In this document: positions 26,392-35,291 of the stretch, one piece after another
How the letters are laid out: each line of letters starts with the position of its first letter
Position numbering within the stretch: the first letter of the stretch is position 1
NCBI GenBank assembly: GCA_958449275.1
Contig: CAUDHE010000003.1
Span: 1 to 62,611, forward strand
Source of the DNA: an uncultured Alistipes sp.
Lineage (GTDB): Bacteria > Bacteroidota > Bacteroidia > Bacteroidales > Rikenellaceae
Direction of reading: 5' to 3'
DNA: 62,611 nt
Position numbers and translations under genes: made by a program
The notes under the pieces: generated by a model
Told to the model about the DNA's origin: nothing
The model's input: only the letters and a program-made list of their open reading frames with translations
The model's database searches: none

Positions 26392-27966
26392 TTACTCCTC
26401 TTCGTCCGAATCTTCGTCCGACGGCGAGGCGTTTCCCGTCTCCGTTACCTCGGCGGTAAGCGATTCGTCGCACTTCGCCACGGCGGCGGCCACGCGGTCG
26501 GCCATGGCGCGGGAGTCGAACGTACCCACGATAAAGGTGTCTTCCGCGACTTTCGATATCTGGCACCCTTCGGCCATGGTCGCTATCAGGTCGCGCACCG
26601 TATCGTCCAAGGCTCCGCCCTTTATCGTCACGCGGAACGTAACGGTCGCCTCCTCGTTCTGCTGCGAGAGGTTGGTTTTGCGGCCGTCGCACCACTCTAC
26701 GATCTCGGGACTGCGGAAGCCCTTCTTCTTCATTATCTCCACAGCCGTCTCCGCCTCGGCGCGTGTCTTGAGGCCGCCCGCATAGTAGCTGAAACGTCCG
26801 TCGTCGAGGGGCTCGACGCAGAGGGGCAAAGCGCCGCGGAACGTCGAAACAGCCTGCTTGTATTTATAAGTACCCAGCAGAATGCGGTATATGGTTCCGT
26901 ATTCGTACACCGTGCAGTCGGGAATGGGGTTCGAAGCGTTGTAGGGGCTGCGGGTACTGAATTCGATGGCTTCGTAGTCTACGAACGAACGACGCTTCAC
27001 CTCGATGGGGGGCATGCGGAAATCGATCTGCCGCACGCTTTTTGAGGCGTTGGAAAGCGAGTCGATCGCGGCCGTTTGGTTGAGCAATTTTGCCACGTAG
27101 ATTTCGTAATTCAGCACGACGGGCTTTTGCAGGCAGTAGTCGGCTACAGCTTCCGATACGCAGTTGTCGGCCGAAGCCAGCTTCTCCTGACGCGCTTCGC
27201 TCATCATCGACTCCGTGATTTCGAGAATATCCTCGCGGTTCTCCTTCTCGAGGAAATAGGAGTAGACATAGGTCTTTTGGTCGTAAATCTCGCTCCACAG
27301 TTTGGCGAGCTGCCTTTCGAGCACCAGACTCTCGTCGGTCGCCGCCGCTATGTCGGCATATACGGCCTCGGCTTCGGTTTCGGTGGCGGCCAACACGTAT
27401 TTGTCGTAAAGCGCCTTGATTTTATTGTAGTTGTCGATGTACGACGACACGTATTTGCGTGCCGTATTCTCTTTGGCATGCACGTCGAGCAGAGCCTTGC
27501 AGTCGTCGGGGTCGATATTCTTTACGAAATACGAATTGGCGAATATCGATGCCGACGATTGCGCAGCGGCGTCGGCGTTGTCGATGTTGCCCATGCCCGA
27601 AAGCACGAACTCCTGCTCGATGGCGTTGATGCCGTCTACAAGTTTCATCTTTTGCGACCGCAATGCGAATGCCGCATTCTCGGCGTCGGTGAGGACCAGC
27701 ATCAGCGAATCGGACCTGAGTCGGGCCAGCGAGTCGCGTTTCTCGGCATTCGCGCGCATGGCGCCGCGCACCGTGCGTATTACGTCGAAAATGGAATCGC
27801 TTTTGAGTCGCAAAGTCTCCTCTCTGCGCAACAAGGTCATGTATTCGTCGTTCTTTTCGAGTCCGGGTATTCGCGCGGCGATATCTTGCGCCGCCGTGTC
27901 GGTGACGCTCAGCGTTGCGGCCAACATTCCCGCCGCGAGCAGTTTACGTATGGTTATCTCCACCAT
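26392..27966 (-). CDS. Secreted protein with SPOR-like region
   Basis: A 524-residue protein. The start is the ATG giving MVEITIRKLLAAGMLAA, a signal peptide ending TDTAAQ; a much longer open frame upstream is a shadow of trkH. The body is largely helical and charged (about 30-330). Then comes a stretch resembling a SPOR/sporulation-related repeat: YRILLGTYKYKQAVSTF and YYAGGLKTRAEAETAVEIMK (about 385-440), with a second similar unit before an acidic tail (SPSDEDSDEEE). SPOR domains bind denuded peptidoglycan, so a periplasmic cell-wall role is plausible but unproven. It overlaps the end of trkH by 13 nt. Confidence 0.65.
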   Translation of the reverse strand: MVEITIRKLLAAGMLAATLSVTDTAAQDIAARIPGLEKNDEYMTLLRREETLRLKSDSIFDVIRTVRGAMRANAEKRDSLARLRSDSLMLVLTDAENAAFALRSQKMKLVDGINAIEQEFVLSGMGNIDNADAAAQSSASIFANSYFVKNIDPDDCKALLDVHAKENTARKYVSSYIDNYNKIKALYDKYVLAATETEAEAVYADIAAATDESLVLERQLAKLWSEIYDQKTYVYSYFLEKENREDILEITESMMSEARQEKLASADNCVSEAVADYCLQKPVVLNYEIYVAKLLNQTAAIDSLSNASKSVRQIDFRMPPIEVKRRSFVDYEAIEFSTRSPYNASNPIPDCTVYEYGTIYRILLGTYKYKQAVSTFRGALPLCVEPLDDGRFSYYAGGLKTRAEAETAVEIMKKKGFRSPEIVEWCDGRKTNLSQQNEEATVTFRVTIKGGALDDTVRDLIATMAEGCQISKVAEDTFIVGTFDSRAMADRVAAAVAKCDESLTAEVTETGNASPSDEDSDEEE

Positions 27967-29399
27967 CTGATAAAAAAGAGTTGAATCAATCCGAATATCT
28001 CCAAACGTCCCAGCAGCATGAGGAACGTCAAATTGAGTTTCATTACCGGCGGCAAGGCCGAATAGTTGTTCATCGATCCCACCTCGCCGAATCCCGGGCC
28101 GACATTGCTGGCGCATGCAACGGCGGACGAAAAGCCAGTCATAAGGTCGGAGCCGAGCAGGGTATTGGCGAACGTTCCCGCCAAAATAAGCATCATGAAA
28201 GCTACCGCATAGACCATCACCGTGTTGAGCATGTCTTTGTCCTGCGGAATGCCGTCGACCTTTGTGCGGAAAATGGCGTTGGGATGCTGTTGCATTCGCA
28301 GACGGTTGCGCATCATCTTGACAGCCAGCAGCAGGCGGTCGATCTTGAGACCTCCCGACGTGGAGCCTGCGCAGGCGCACACGAGCGAACAGAAGATCAG
28401 TATCAATATGGCGAACGAGGTCCAGACGTTGCAGTCGGCGATGGCGAATCCCGTGGTGGTGATGTACGATACGGTCTGGAACAGCGAATAACGCAGCGAC
28501 ACAAGCATGGAGGGATATATGTCGGCCTTGCGGAGGCTCAGCGCTATGAGAACGGCCGACGCCGCGATGGTCCAAAGGTAGAATCGAGTCACCTCCGAGC
28601 GGAAAATATTGTTAGTCTTGCGCATTACGGTAGCGTATATGAGACCGAAATGGATTCCCGCCACGGTCATGGCGAATATGAGCACCGCCTCTATCGCCAC
28701 CGAATCGAAATACGCTACGCTGGTATTCTTGGTGCCGAATCCGCACGTTCCGCAAGTGGACATGGCGTAACACAGTGCGTCGAACCAGCACATTCCGCCC
28801 GATTTGAGCAGCAGAGTGGTTACGGCCGTCAGTCCCATGTACACAGAAAGTATTATCTTTACAACGGTTTGCGTGCGGTAATTGAAGTTATCCTTCGCCA
28901 ACGACGACAATTCGACGTTGGACAGCATCATTTTGCTTTTGCCTATGGACGGCAGGATTACCAGAGTGAACATCACCACGCCGATACCGCCCACCCAGCA
29001 TGTGGCCATGCGCCAGAAGTGGAGTCCGCGCGGCAGAGCCTCGACGTTATTGAGTATCGAAGCTCCCGTGGTGGTGAAGCCCGACACGCTCTCGAACCAT
29101 GCGTTCATTGGCGAAAATTCGCCGCCCCACATCAGGTAGGGGAACATGCCGACTATGCTCGACACGATCCACGCTCCGACCACGATGCAATAGCCCTCCT
29201 TGGTCGAAATGCGGTCGGTGCGCGGCACGAAGATCATGGGAAAACCACCCAGCAGAAGTGTGAGAAGCGACGACATGAGCAGAGGGTAGTAGCCGGTATC
29301 CATGTCGCTCACGTAGGATATGCCCGCCGCCAGCAACATGAATGCCGCCAGCACCAGCAGCACCATCCCGATATATCGTATTACCACACTGAATCTCAT
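27954..29399 (-). CDS. trkH: TrkH-family potassium uptake channel subunit
   Basis: A 481-residue inner membrane protein with about ten membrane segments. Selectivity-filter-like loops include SVSGFTTTGASIL, STCGTCGFGTK, SYITTTGFAIADCN and ASNVGPGFGEVG, one for each of the four MPM repeats of the SKT superfamily. It should move K+ (or Na+/K+) with a TrkA-type regulator, but no trkA is seen in the window. It is followed by the SPOR-like gene (13-nt overlap) and preceded by a membrane sensor-like gene (28 nt), suggesting one transcript. Confidence 0.92.
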   Translation of the reverse strand: MRFSVVIRYIGMVLLVLAAFMLLAAGISYVSDMDTGYYPLLMSSLLTLLLGGFPMIFVPRTDRISTKEGYCIVVGAWIVSSIVGMFPYLMWGGEFSPMNAWFESVSGFTTTGASILNNVEALPRGLHFWRMATCWVGGIGVVMFTLVILPSIGKSKMMLSNVELSSLAKDNFNYRTQTVVKIILSVYMGLTAVTTLLLKSGGMCWFDALCYAMSTCGTCGFGTKNTSVAYFDSVAIEAVLIFAMTVAGIHFGLIYATVMRKTNNIFRSEVTRFYLWTIAASAVLIALSLRKADIYPSMLVSLRYSLFQTVSYITTTGFAIADCNVWTSFAILILIFCSLVCACAGSTSGGLKIDRLLLAVKMMRNRLRMQQHPNAIFRTKVDGIPQDKDMLNTVMVYAVAFMMLILAGTFANTLLGSDLMTGFSSAVACASNVGPGFGEVGSMNNYSALPPVMKLNLTFLMLLGRLEIFGLIQLFFIRWWR

Positions 29400-29427
29400 A
29401 TCGCTTTTCCGACAATCGTATCGTAAA

Positions 29428-30192
29428 TCATTTGGCAGTTTTCGTACCGACCATTACCGATTCTATCTTCTCCTTCAGTTCCTGCATCTCGTCGCGGCAT
29501 TCGGCCTTCACGTCGAAGGGCAGTTTATAACGCAGGTAGTCGCCCAGACTGCGGTTCATCTCTATGATCGGCCTCACGGTGTAGATCATTATGAAGTAGT
29601 AGAACATCAGCAGTATGGCTATCATCACCAGCAACGAGATGAATACCGGGGTCACCGAACGGTAGGCGTTAAGGTTGAGCTGTTCGGCGCGCGGCGTGAG
29701 CGAACCCTGGACCGACGACATTACGTCGGTTATGCCGTTAGTAATGTCGTTATAAATAGGAAGATAGTTGTCGTCGTACCATTTGCGGCCGTCGAATGTC
29801 GAGCCTATGTCCTTGGCGAGCATCTCCTCAATGGCCTGCTCCATGCGGTCCGAGCAGAGGCTCAACGAATCGTAAAGGGCGTCGGACGACGATTTGCCCG
29901 ATTCGCTGCGCGCCTGACGTATGGTGAGATTGAACTTCTGTATGCCTGCGCGGCACGAGTCGGCGTATATGCTGTCGCGGAAAACCGCATAGTTCACCAC
30001 CGCGCGATCGTTGGCATGTATGGCCGAGAGCATGTTCTTCGACATTTCGATGCTGCGACGGCTGCTGCCGAGTATGGCTTCTATGTCGACGCTCATGTGG
30101 CTCAGTTCGAAAAGCGACACCAAACCCGAAAAAAAGAGCAACGCCACGATGCTCAGAAATCCGATTGTCACTCGTTTGCGAATCCCCGTCAT
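29428..30192 (-). CDS. Two-helix membrane protein with four-helix-bundle sensor-like ectodomain
   Basis: A 254-residue protein with an N-terminal membrane helix (about 8-28), a helical periplasmic region of about 150 residues, a second helix (about 180-202: VTPVFISLLVMIAILLMFYY) and a short HAMP-like cytoplasmic tail ending in a coiled coil. The layout matches the input half of chemoreceptors and histidine kinases, but no kinase or signalling domain follows. It could be a stand-alone sensor or regulator of the adjacent TrkH. No family name is recognised with confidence. Confidence 0.6.
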   Translation of the reverse strand: MTGIRKRVTIGFLSIVALLFFSGLVSLFELSHMSVDIEAILGSSRRSIEMSKNMLSAIHANDRAVVNYAVFRDSIYADSCRAGIQKFNLTIRQARSESGKSSSDALYDSLSLCSDRMEQAIEEMLAKDIGSTFDGRKWYDDNYLPIYNDITNGITDVMSSVQGSLTPRAEQLNLNAYRSVTPVFISLLVMIAILLMFYYFIMIYTVRPIIEMNRSLGDYLRYKLPFDVKAECRDEMQELKEKIESVMVGTKTAK

Positions 30193-30347
30193 ATGAATCT
30201 CGTTTTCGCGTGAGGTCCGCCGTCGTGTGCGGGCTTAACCGCACAGGTCGCCGTTCGCGGACCGATACTTGTAAAAATTACGCTAATCAATGCAAATATA
30301 ACAAAAATATCTTAACGGCACGGCTTTTTTCAGTCCGTCGGAGGCAT

Positions 30348-31646
30348 TTACTTCAAAATTTCGGCCGTTATGTCGTGAGCGTCGTCTATCGCCGTCAGGC
30401 GTACCGTGCAGATGCGATTCACCGCCTCGCGGTCGTAGGGCGCTTTAACTCTTACGTAGTTGCCCGTGTAACCGTACATCATGCCGCCGCGCACGGTGCT
30501 TTCGAACAGCACGGTCGCCGTGGTCCCCGCCGCACGGGAACAGAAATCGTAGTGCAGACGGTCGCAAAGCGCCTCCAATTCGGCGACGCGGGCCGTGGAG
30601 ACCGATGCGGGCACCTTGTCGGGCATGTCGACGGCGGGTGTACCCGGACGTTCGGAGAACGGGAAGACATGCAGATACGACGGTGCAAGACGCTCGAGAA
30701 GCGTGCGCGTCTGCTCGAAATCGGCTTCGCTTTCGCCCGGGAATCCCGTGATGACGTCGATGCCGATGAAGGCGTCGGGCATCAGCGACCGTATCTTGGC
30801 GATACGGTCGGCGAAACGCGCGGAGGTATAGCGGCGGCGCATGAGGCCGAGGATGCGGTCCGAACCGCTCTGCAAGGGGATATGGAAGTGATGCTGAAAT
30901 TTAGGTGATGCGGCGCAAAATTCTATTATCTCATCAGTTATGAGATTGGGCTCGATGGATGAAATACGGTATCTCTCAATACCCTCCACCTCGTTCAGGG
31001 CGCGCAGCAGATCGATGAATTTCTCGCCCGTCGTACGGCCGAAATCACCTGTGTTCACACCCGTTATCACGATCTCTTTCAGGCCCGAAGCGGCTACTTT
31101 ACGCGCTTCGGCAACCAAGTCGGCGATAGGCATGTTGCGGCTCGATCCGCGTGCGTAATGTATTGTACAATAGGCGCATTTGTAGTCGCACCCGTCCTGA
31201 ACCTTGAGGAACGACCGCGTGCGGTCGCCCGACGAAAATGCCGCGAAAAAGCGTGTCAGCTCCTCGGTATCGCAGGCGTAGACCTGGGCGCGACCTCCGG
31301 CAACGAGTTCGGTCACTCGTTTATATAAATCGCCTTTATCGTTGTTGCTCAGCACTATGTCGACACCTTCGATCGCCGCTATATCGTAGGGTTTCAGTTG
31401 CGCGTAACACCCCGTGACGGCTATGATGGCATCGGGATTGCGGCGATGCAATTTGCGTATGATGTTGCGGCATTTCTTGTCGGCATGCTCCGTGACGGAA
31501 CAACTGTTGATGACGCAAATGTCGGCTTCGTCGTCGGCTCCCACGCGTACGAAGCCGCCCTCTTCGAACATGCGGGCGATGGTGGAACTCTCCGAAAAGT
31601 TGAGCTTGCAGCCCAAGGTATGAAAACTTACTCGACGTTTTTCCAT
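30348..31646 (-). CDS. mtaB: tRNA t6A methylthiotransferase MtaB
   Basis: A 432-residue radical-SAM methylthiotransferase converting t6A37 to ms2t6A37 in tRNA. The N-terminal UPF0004 domain has its three cluster cysteines (TLGCKLN, INSCSVTEHAD, VTGCYAQ). The radical SAM motif is CDYKCAYCTIHYARG. A TRAM-like C-terminus ends the protein. The start with SFHTLGCKLNFSES is characteristic of MtaB rather than MiaB or RimO. It is the first gene of the minus-strand run mtaB-sensor-trkH-SPOR-nfeD-floA, although a 155-nt gap follows. Confidence 0.93.
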   Translation of the reverse strand: MEKRRVSFHTLGCKLNFSESSTIARMFEEGGFVRVGADDEADICVINSCSVTEHADKKCRNIIRKLHRRNPDAIIAVTGCYAQLKPYDIAAIEGVDIVLSNNDKGDLYKRVTELVAGGRAQVYACDTEELTRFFAAFSSGDRTRSFLKVQDGCDYKCAYCTIHYARGSSRNMPIADLVAEARKVAASGLKEIVITGVNTGDFGRTTGEKFIDLLRALNEVEGIERYRISSIEPNLITDEIIEFCAASPKFQHHFHIPLQSGSDRILGLMRRRYTSARFADRIAKIRSLMPDAFIGIDVITGFPGESEADFEQTRTLLERLAPSYLHVFPFSERPGTPAVDMPDKVPASVSTARVAELEALCDRLHYDFCSRAAGTTATVLFESTVRGGMMYGYTGNYVRVKAPYDREAVNRICTVRLTAIDDAHDITAEILK

Positions 31647-31745
31647 AAATCGACAATATTTGTGGTCGATAATTTATCGGCGACGAAACGTCGGAGATAA
31701 AAATATCGCGCGAAGTTATAAAAACTTGCCGTATTAGGAAAAAAG

Positions 31746-31778
31746 TTTTGACGCAATCCGATAATTGAAGTAAATTTG
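31746..31778 (+). promoter_or_regulatory. Promoter of the znuB-like/lptG/fmt operon
   Basis: TTTTG (31746-31750), exactly 20 nt, then TAAATTTG (31771-31778): the best match in the window to the Bacteroidetes -33/-7 consensus. It lies 49 nt before the first ATG. Confidence 0.75.
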
Positions 31779-31826
31779 CGCACGTTTCGGGAGAGTGCAC
31801 GCTAATCCCGCGACGAATAAACGAAG

Positions 31827-32660
31827 ATGGATTTTTTTTACGACATATTTCGTTACGGCTATCTGGCCAATGCTCTGCTCGCGGCGGTGTTCGCGGGTAT
31901 CACATGCGGCATAGTGGGCACCTATGTGGTTTCGCGCCGCATGGTGTTTCTGTGCGGAGGCGTGACGCACGCTTCGTTCGGCGGCTTGGGCATAGCGTTC
32001 TGGCTGGGCGTCAATCCCATAAGCGGAGCTATGGCGTTCGCCGTGCTCTCGGCGGTCGGCATAGAGTGGGCGAGCGACAAGGGGCGTATTCGCGAAGATT
32101 CGGCCATAGGCATAATATGGTCGATAGGCATGGCGACGGGAGCGCTGTTCATGAATCTCACGCCCGGGTACACGTCGGGCGATCTGGCGAGTTACATGTT
32201 CGGGAGCATAGTGACGGTCACCACGCGCGATGTGGTGACGCTCGGAGCGCTCACCGCCTTCTGCGTTGTCGGCATGGCGTTGTGGCGGCGGCCCGTAACG
32301 TATCTGGCTTTCGATCGCGATTTCGCTGCAAGTCAAGGGATTGCGACAAGGACGGTTTCGTATCTGCTGACGATCGTCGTGGCCGTTACCATAGTGATGG
32401 CGATACGAATAATGGGTATAGTGCTGTTGCTCTCGCTCTTCACCATGCCGACCGTGACGGCCAACGCCTTCACCAAGTCATACGGTTCCATAACATTGTG
32501 GGCGGCCGTGACGGCTACTGCGGGCGCGGTGGCCGGACTCGTCATAAGTTACAATTGGGAGGTGCCGCCGGGGACCGGTATAATATTTACCCTCACGTTG
32601 GGGCTTATTGTCGCAAAACTCTTAACTTTGCGACGCAAAAGAACCGCCGATGCGACTTAA
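31827..32660 (+). CDS. Zinc/manganese-type ABC transporter permease (ZnuB family)
   Basis: A 277-residue inner membrane permease of the ABC-3 family with about eight membrane segments. FLCGGVTHASFGGLGIAF and DFAASQGIATRTVSYLLT match the conserved cytoplasmic loops of ZnuB/MntB proteins. It should import Zn2+ or Mn2+ with an ATPase and a binding protein, neither of which is encoded nearby. Its end overlaps the next gene by 11 nt. Confidence 0.85.
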   Translation: MDFFYDIFRYGYLANALLAAVFAGITCGIVGTYVVSRRMVFLCGGVTHASFGGLGIAFWLGVNPISGAMAFAVLSAVGIEWASDKGRIREDSAIGIIWSIGMATGALFMNLTPGYTSGDLASYMFGSIVTVTTRDVVTLGALTAFCVVGMALWRRPVTYLAFDRDFAASQGIATRTVSYLLTIVVAVTIVMAIRIMGIVLLLSLFTMPTVTANAFTKSYGSITLWAAVTATAGAVAGLVISYNWEVPPGTGIIFTLTLGLIVAKLLTLRRKRTADAT

Positions 32661-34149
32661 AACCATACATCGACTCGTGCTCAAGGCCTATTTCGGCCCG
32701 CTGCTGCTGACGTTCTTCATCGTCACTTTCGTGCTGATGATGAATTTCGTGTGGCGTTATATCGACGAGCTGGTCGGCAAAGGACTCGATGCGGGGGTCA
32801 TAATAGAGCTGATCTGTTACGCTACCATAAACATGATCCCCATCGGCATGCCGCTCGCCATGTTGCTGGCCGCCATCATGACTATGGGCAACATGGGCGA
32901 AAATTACGAGTTGCTGGCCATGAAGTCGTCGGGCATGTCGCTCATGCGGATCATGAAGCCGCTCATCATAGTGGTGGGATTGATCTCGGTAGGCAGTTTC
33001 TTCGTTGTGAACAATCTGGTGCCTTACGCCAACAAGAAAATGACGAGCATCATTTACGACATACGCCGCCAGAAGCAGGTGCTGGAATTTCAGGACGGGC
33101 TGTTTTTCAACGGTATAGACGACATGAGTATCCGCGTGGGCCATCAGGATCCCGTTTCGGGCTTGCTTTACGACGTGCTCATATACGACAACCGTACGGC
33201 CAACGGCAACATGACCACCACCACGGCCGAGACCGGTTACATACGTCTGTCGGACGACAAGAAATATCTTCTGGTGACGCTTTACAACGGCGATAATTAC
33301 CAGCAGACGCGCAATAACAAGTGGTATACGAACAACGAGTTGCGGCACGACAAGTTCGACGTGCAGAATGCCAAGATCGCGATGGACGGATTCGATTTTC
33401 AGCGAACCGACAACTCGAGTTCGATAGGCGGATCGCAGACGAAAAACATCGCAGAGCTGCAACGCGACATCGATTCGCTCGACGTCACCGTATCGACCAC
33501 CACGGCGAAATCGTACGAACCTCTGCTCAAGGACAATATTTTCACGCGCGACATACAGGTGTTGCAACTTCCCGATTCGTTGCGAAAGGACAAGACGGGT
33601 TATCGCGACGTCTGTCTGCTGGATTCGATCCCGACCATGACCGTGCGTCAGAAAAACGATCTGTGGAACAGCGCGAGAGCGATAGCGCTCAATTCGCGCA
33701 ATTCGTTTTCGTTCGACGAAACAGCAGCCAAAGAGGCTCTGAACCAACTCTATCGCAGTAAAAACGACTGGCATCGCAAACTGTCGTTACCTGTGTCGGT
33801 GCTGATATTTTTCCTTATCGGCGCACCGCTCGGCGCCATTATACGCAAAGGCGGTCTCGGAACGCCGATAGTAATATCGGTGGTGTTTTTCGTCGTCTAC
33901 TACATCATAAGTCTTTCGGGCGAGAAGATGGCGAAGGAGGGGGCGTGGAGCTCGATGCTGGGTATGTGGATATCCACGATCGTGCTGTCGCCCATAGCGG
34001 CATATCTGCTGGTCAAAGCTACCAACGATTCGCAGTTGCTCGACACCGACTGGTATTCGGGTAAGGCGAAGGCTTTGAAGAACCGCTTGGCTCCGTTGTG
34101 GAACAAATTGCGTCGTTATTTGCCGGTGCATGTTAAAGCTAAACATTGA
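32650..34149 (+). CDS. LptF/LptG family permease
   Basis: A 499-residue protein of the YjgP/YjgQ family. Three N-terminal and three C-terminal membrane helices flank a periplasmic beta-jellyroll of about 300 residues that contains Bacteroidetes-type insertions. It is the inner membrane permease of the Lpt complex that extracts lipopolysaccharide. MTSIIYDIRRQKQVLEFQDG and FFLIGAPLGAIIRKGGLG are typical. It is translated with an 11-nt overlap of the upstream permease gene and followed by fmt after 17 nt. Confidence 0.88.
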   Translation: MRLKTIHRLVLKAYFGPLLLTFFIVTFVLMMNFVWRYIDELVGKGLDAGVIIELICYATINMIPIGMPLAMLLAAIMTMGNMGENYELLAMKSSGMSLMRIMKPLIIVVGLISVGSFFVVNNLVPYANKKMTSIIYDIRRQKQVLEFQDGLFFNGIDDMSIRVGHQDPVSGLLYDVLIYDNRTANGNMTTTTAETGYIRLSDDKKYLLVTLYNGDNYQQTRNNKWYTNNELRHDKFDVQNAKIAMDGFDFQRTDNSSSIGGSQTKNIAELQRDIDSLDVTVSTTTAKSYEPLLKDNIFTRDIQVLQLPDSLRKDKTGYRDVCLLDSIPTMTVRQKNDLWNSARAIALNSRNSFSFDETAAKEALNQLYRSKNDWHRKLSLPVSVLIFFLIGAPLGAIIRKGGLGTPIVISVVFFVVYYIISLSGEKMAKEGAWSSMLGMWISTIVLSPIAAYLLVKATNDSQLLDTDWYSGKAKALKNRLAPLWNKLRRYLPVHVKAKH

Positions 34150-34166
34150 TTAAACGATAAAACTCG

Positions 34167-35147
34167 ATGATCGGAAAGGAATTGCGTATAATATTCATGG
34201 GAACACCCGAGTTCGCCGTGGCCTCGTTGCGTCGGTTGGCCGGCGACGGTTACAATATCGTGGCCGTGGTTACGACGCCCGACAAACCTGCGGGACGCGG
34301 ACGCAAGATGCACGAAAGCGACGTAAAAGTCGCTGCACGCGAATTGGGATTGCCCATACTGCAACCTGAGAAACTAAAGGCCGAGGAGTTCGTGGAGGCT
34401 GTCAGGGCTTTGAACCCCGATCTCGGCATCGTAATAGCGTTCCGCATGTTGCCCGAGATCATATGGGCCATGCCGCGCCTGGGGACGTTCAATCTGCATG
34501 CTTCGCTTCTGCCGCAGTACCGCGGTGCCGCGCCGATCAACCATGCCATCATGAACGGCGAGACGGAGACGGGCATTACCACGTTCCTGCTCAACCACGA
34601 GATAGACAAAGGAGCCATAATCGGACAAAAGCGCGAACCCATACTTCCCGAGGACAATATGGGTACCATGTATGAGAAACTGATGACGGCGGGATGCGAT
34701 TTGGTGGTCGACACAGTCGAGAAGATAGCATCGGGCGATTACACCCCCATCGAGCAGATGCACATCGACGAGTCGCAGCTGAAACCCGCGCCCAAGATAT
34801 TCAAGGAGGACTGCATGATCGACTGGTCGTGGGACGGCCGCCGCATAGTGAATTTCGTGCGCGGTCTGTCGCCTTATCCTGCGGCATGGACCACGATGCG
34901 CAAGGTTGACGGCAGTGCCGATGATAATATCGGATCGGCGAAAATATTCGAGGCGACGTTCCGCCCCGAGTCGCATTCGGTTGTTGCGGGAACGATATCC
35001 ACCGACGGTCGCGATCGGATATCGGCAGCATGCGCCGACGGATATATCGATATCGGCGGCTTGCAAATGGCAGGCAAGCGGCGAATGAGTAATCGGGAAT
35101 TTTTAGTCGGGTTCCGAAATTTGGAGGATTACGTTTTCGGAAAGTAA
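34167..35147 (+). CDS. fmt: Methionyl-tRNA formyltransferase
   Basis: A 326-residue enzyme that formylates initiator Met-tRNA with 10-formyltetrahydrofolate. The N-terminal domain shows IIFMGTPEFAVASL. The formyl transfer site is FNLHASLLPQYRGAAPINHA, with DKGAIIGQ after it; the catalytic Asn, His and Asp are all present. The C-terminal OB-like domain begins about residue 205. It is the last gene of the operon, with a strong terminator 5 nt after the stop. Confidence 0.96.
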   Translation: MIGKELRIIFMGTPEFAVASLRRLAGDGYNIVAVVTTPDKPAGRGRKMHESDVKVAARELGLPILQPEKLKAEEFVEAVRALNPDLGIVIAFRMLPEIIWAMPRLGTFNLHASLLPQYRGAAPINHAIMNGETETGITTFLLNHEIDKGAIIGQKREPILPEDNMGTMYEKLMTAGCDLVVDTVEKIASGDYTPIEQMHIDESQLKPAPKIFKEDCMIDWSWDGRRIVNFVRGLSPYPAAWTTMRKVDGSADDNIGSAKIFEATFRPESHSVVAGTISTDGRDRISAACADGYIDIGGLQMAGKRRMSNREFLVGFRNLEDYVFGK

Positions 35148-35151
35148 GTCA

Positions 35152-35185
35152 AAAAGCTGTATGAACGCAAATTCATACAGCTTTT
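35152..35185 (+). terminator. Terminator of fmt
   Basis: A perfect 14-bp stem AAAAGCTGTATGAA / TTCATACAGCTTTT with a 6-nt loop, followed by GTTTTTG. Confidence 0.92.
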
Positions 35186-35193
35186 GTTTTTGA

Positions 35194-35287
35194 GGCGGGC
35201 GGCAACCTGCGGAGATCGCGAAATGAGCGAATGCGAATAGCGGGCCTCCGCGGGGCGAGGCTGCGGCTCGCACGACTGCGAGTCGCG
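35194..35287 (+). repeat. Interspersed repeat family B, copy B4
   Basis: A full copy after the fmt terminator. The complementary strand carries the GCCGCAGCCTCGCCCCGCGG core identical to B1. The terminal small hairpin is CGACT-GCG-AGTCG, against GCGACT...AGTCGC in B1. Confidence 0.8.
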
Positions 35288-35291
35288 TATA

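Noticed and set aside
26392..28575. Reading the SPOR-like gene as 727 residues
   Set aside because: The first about 200 codons are the antiparallel-frame shadow of trkH. The signal peptide begins at the ATG at 27966.
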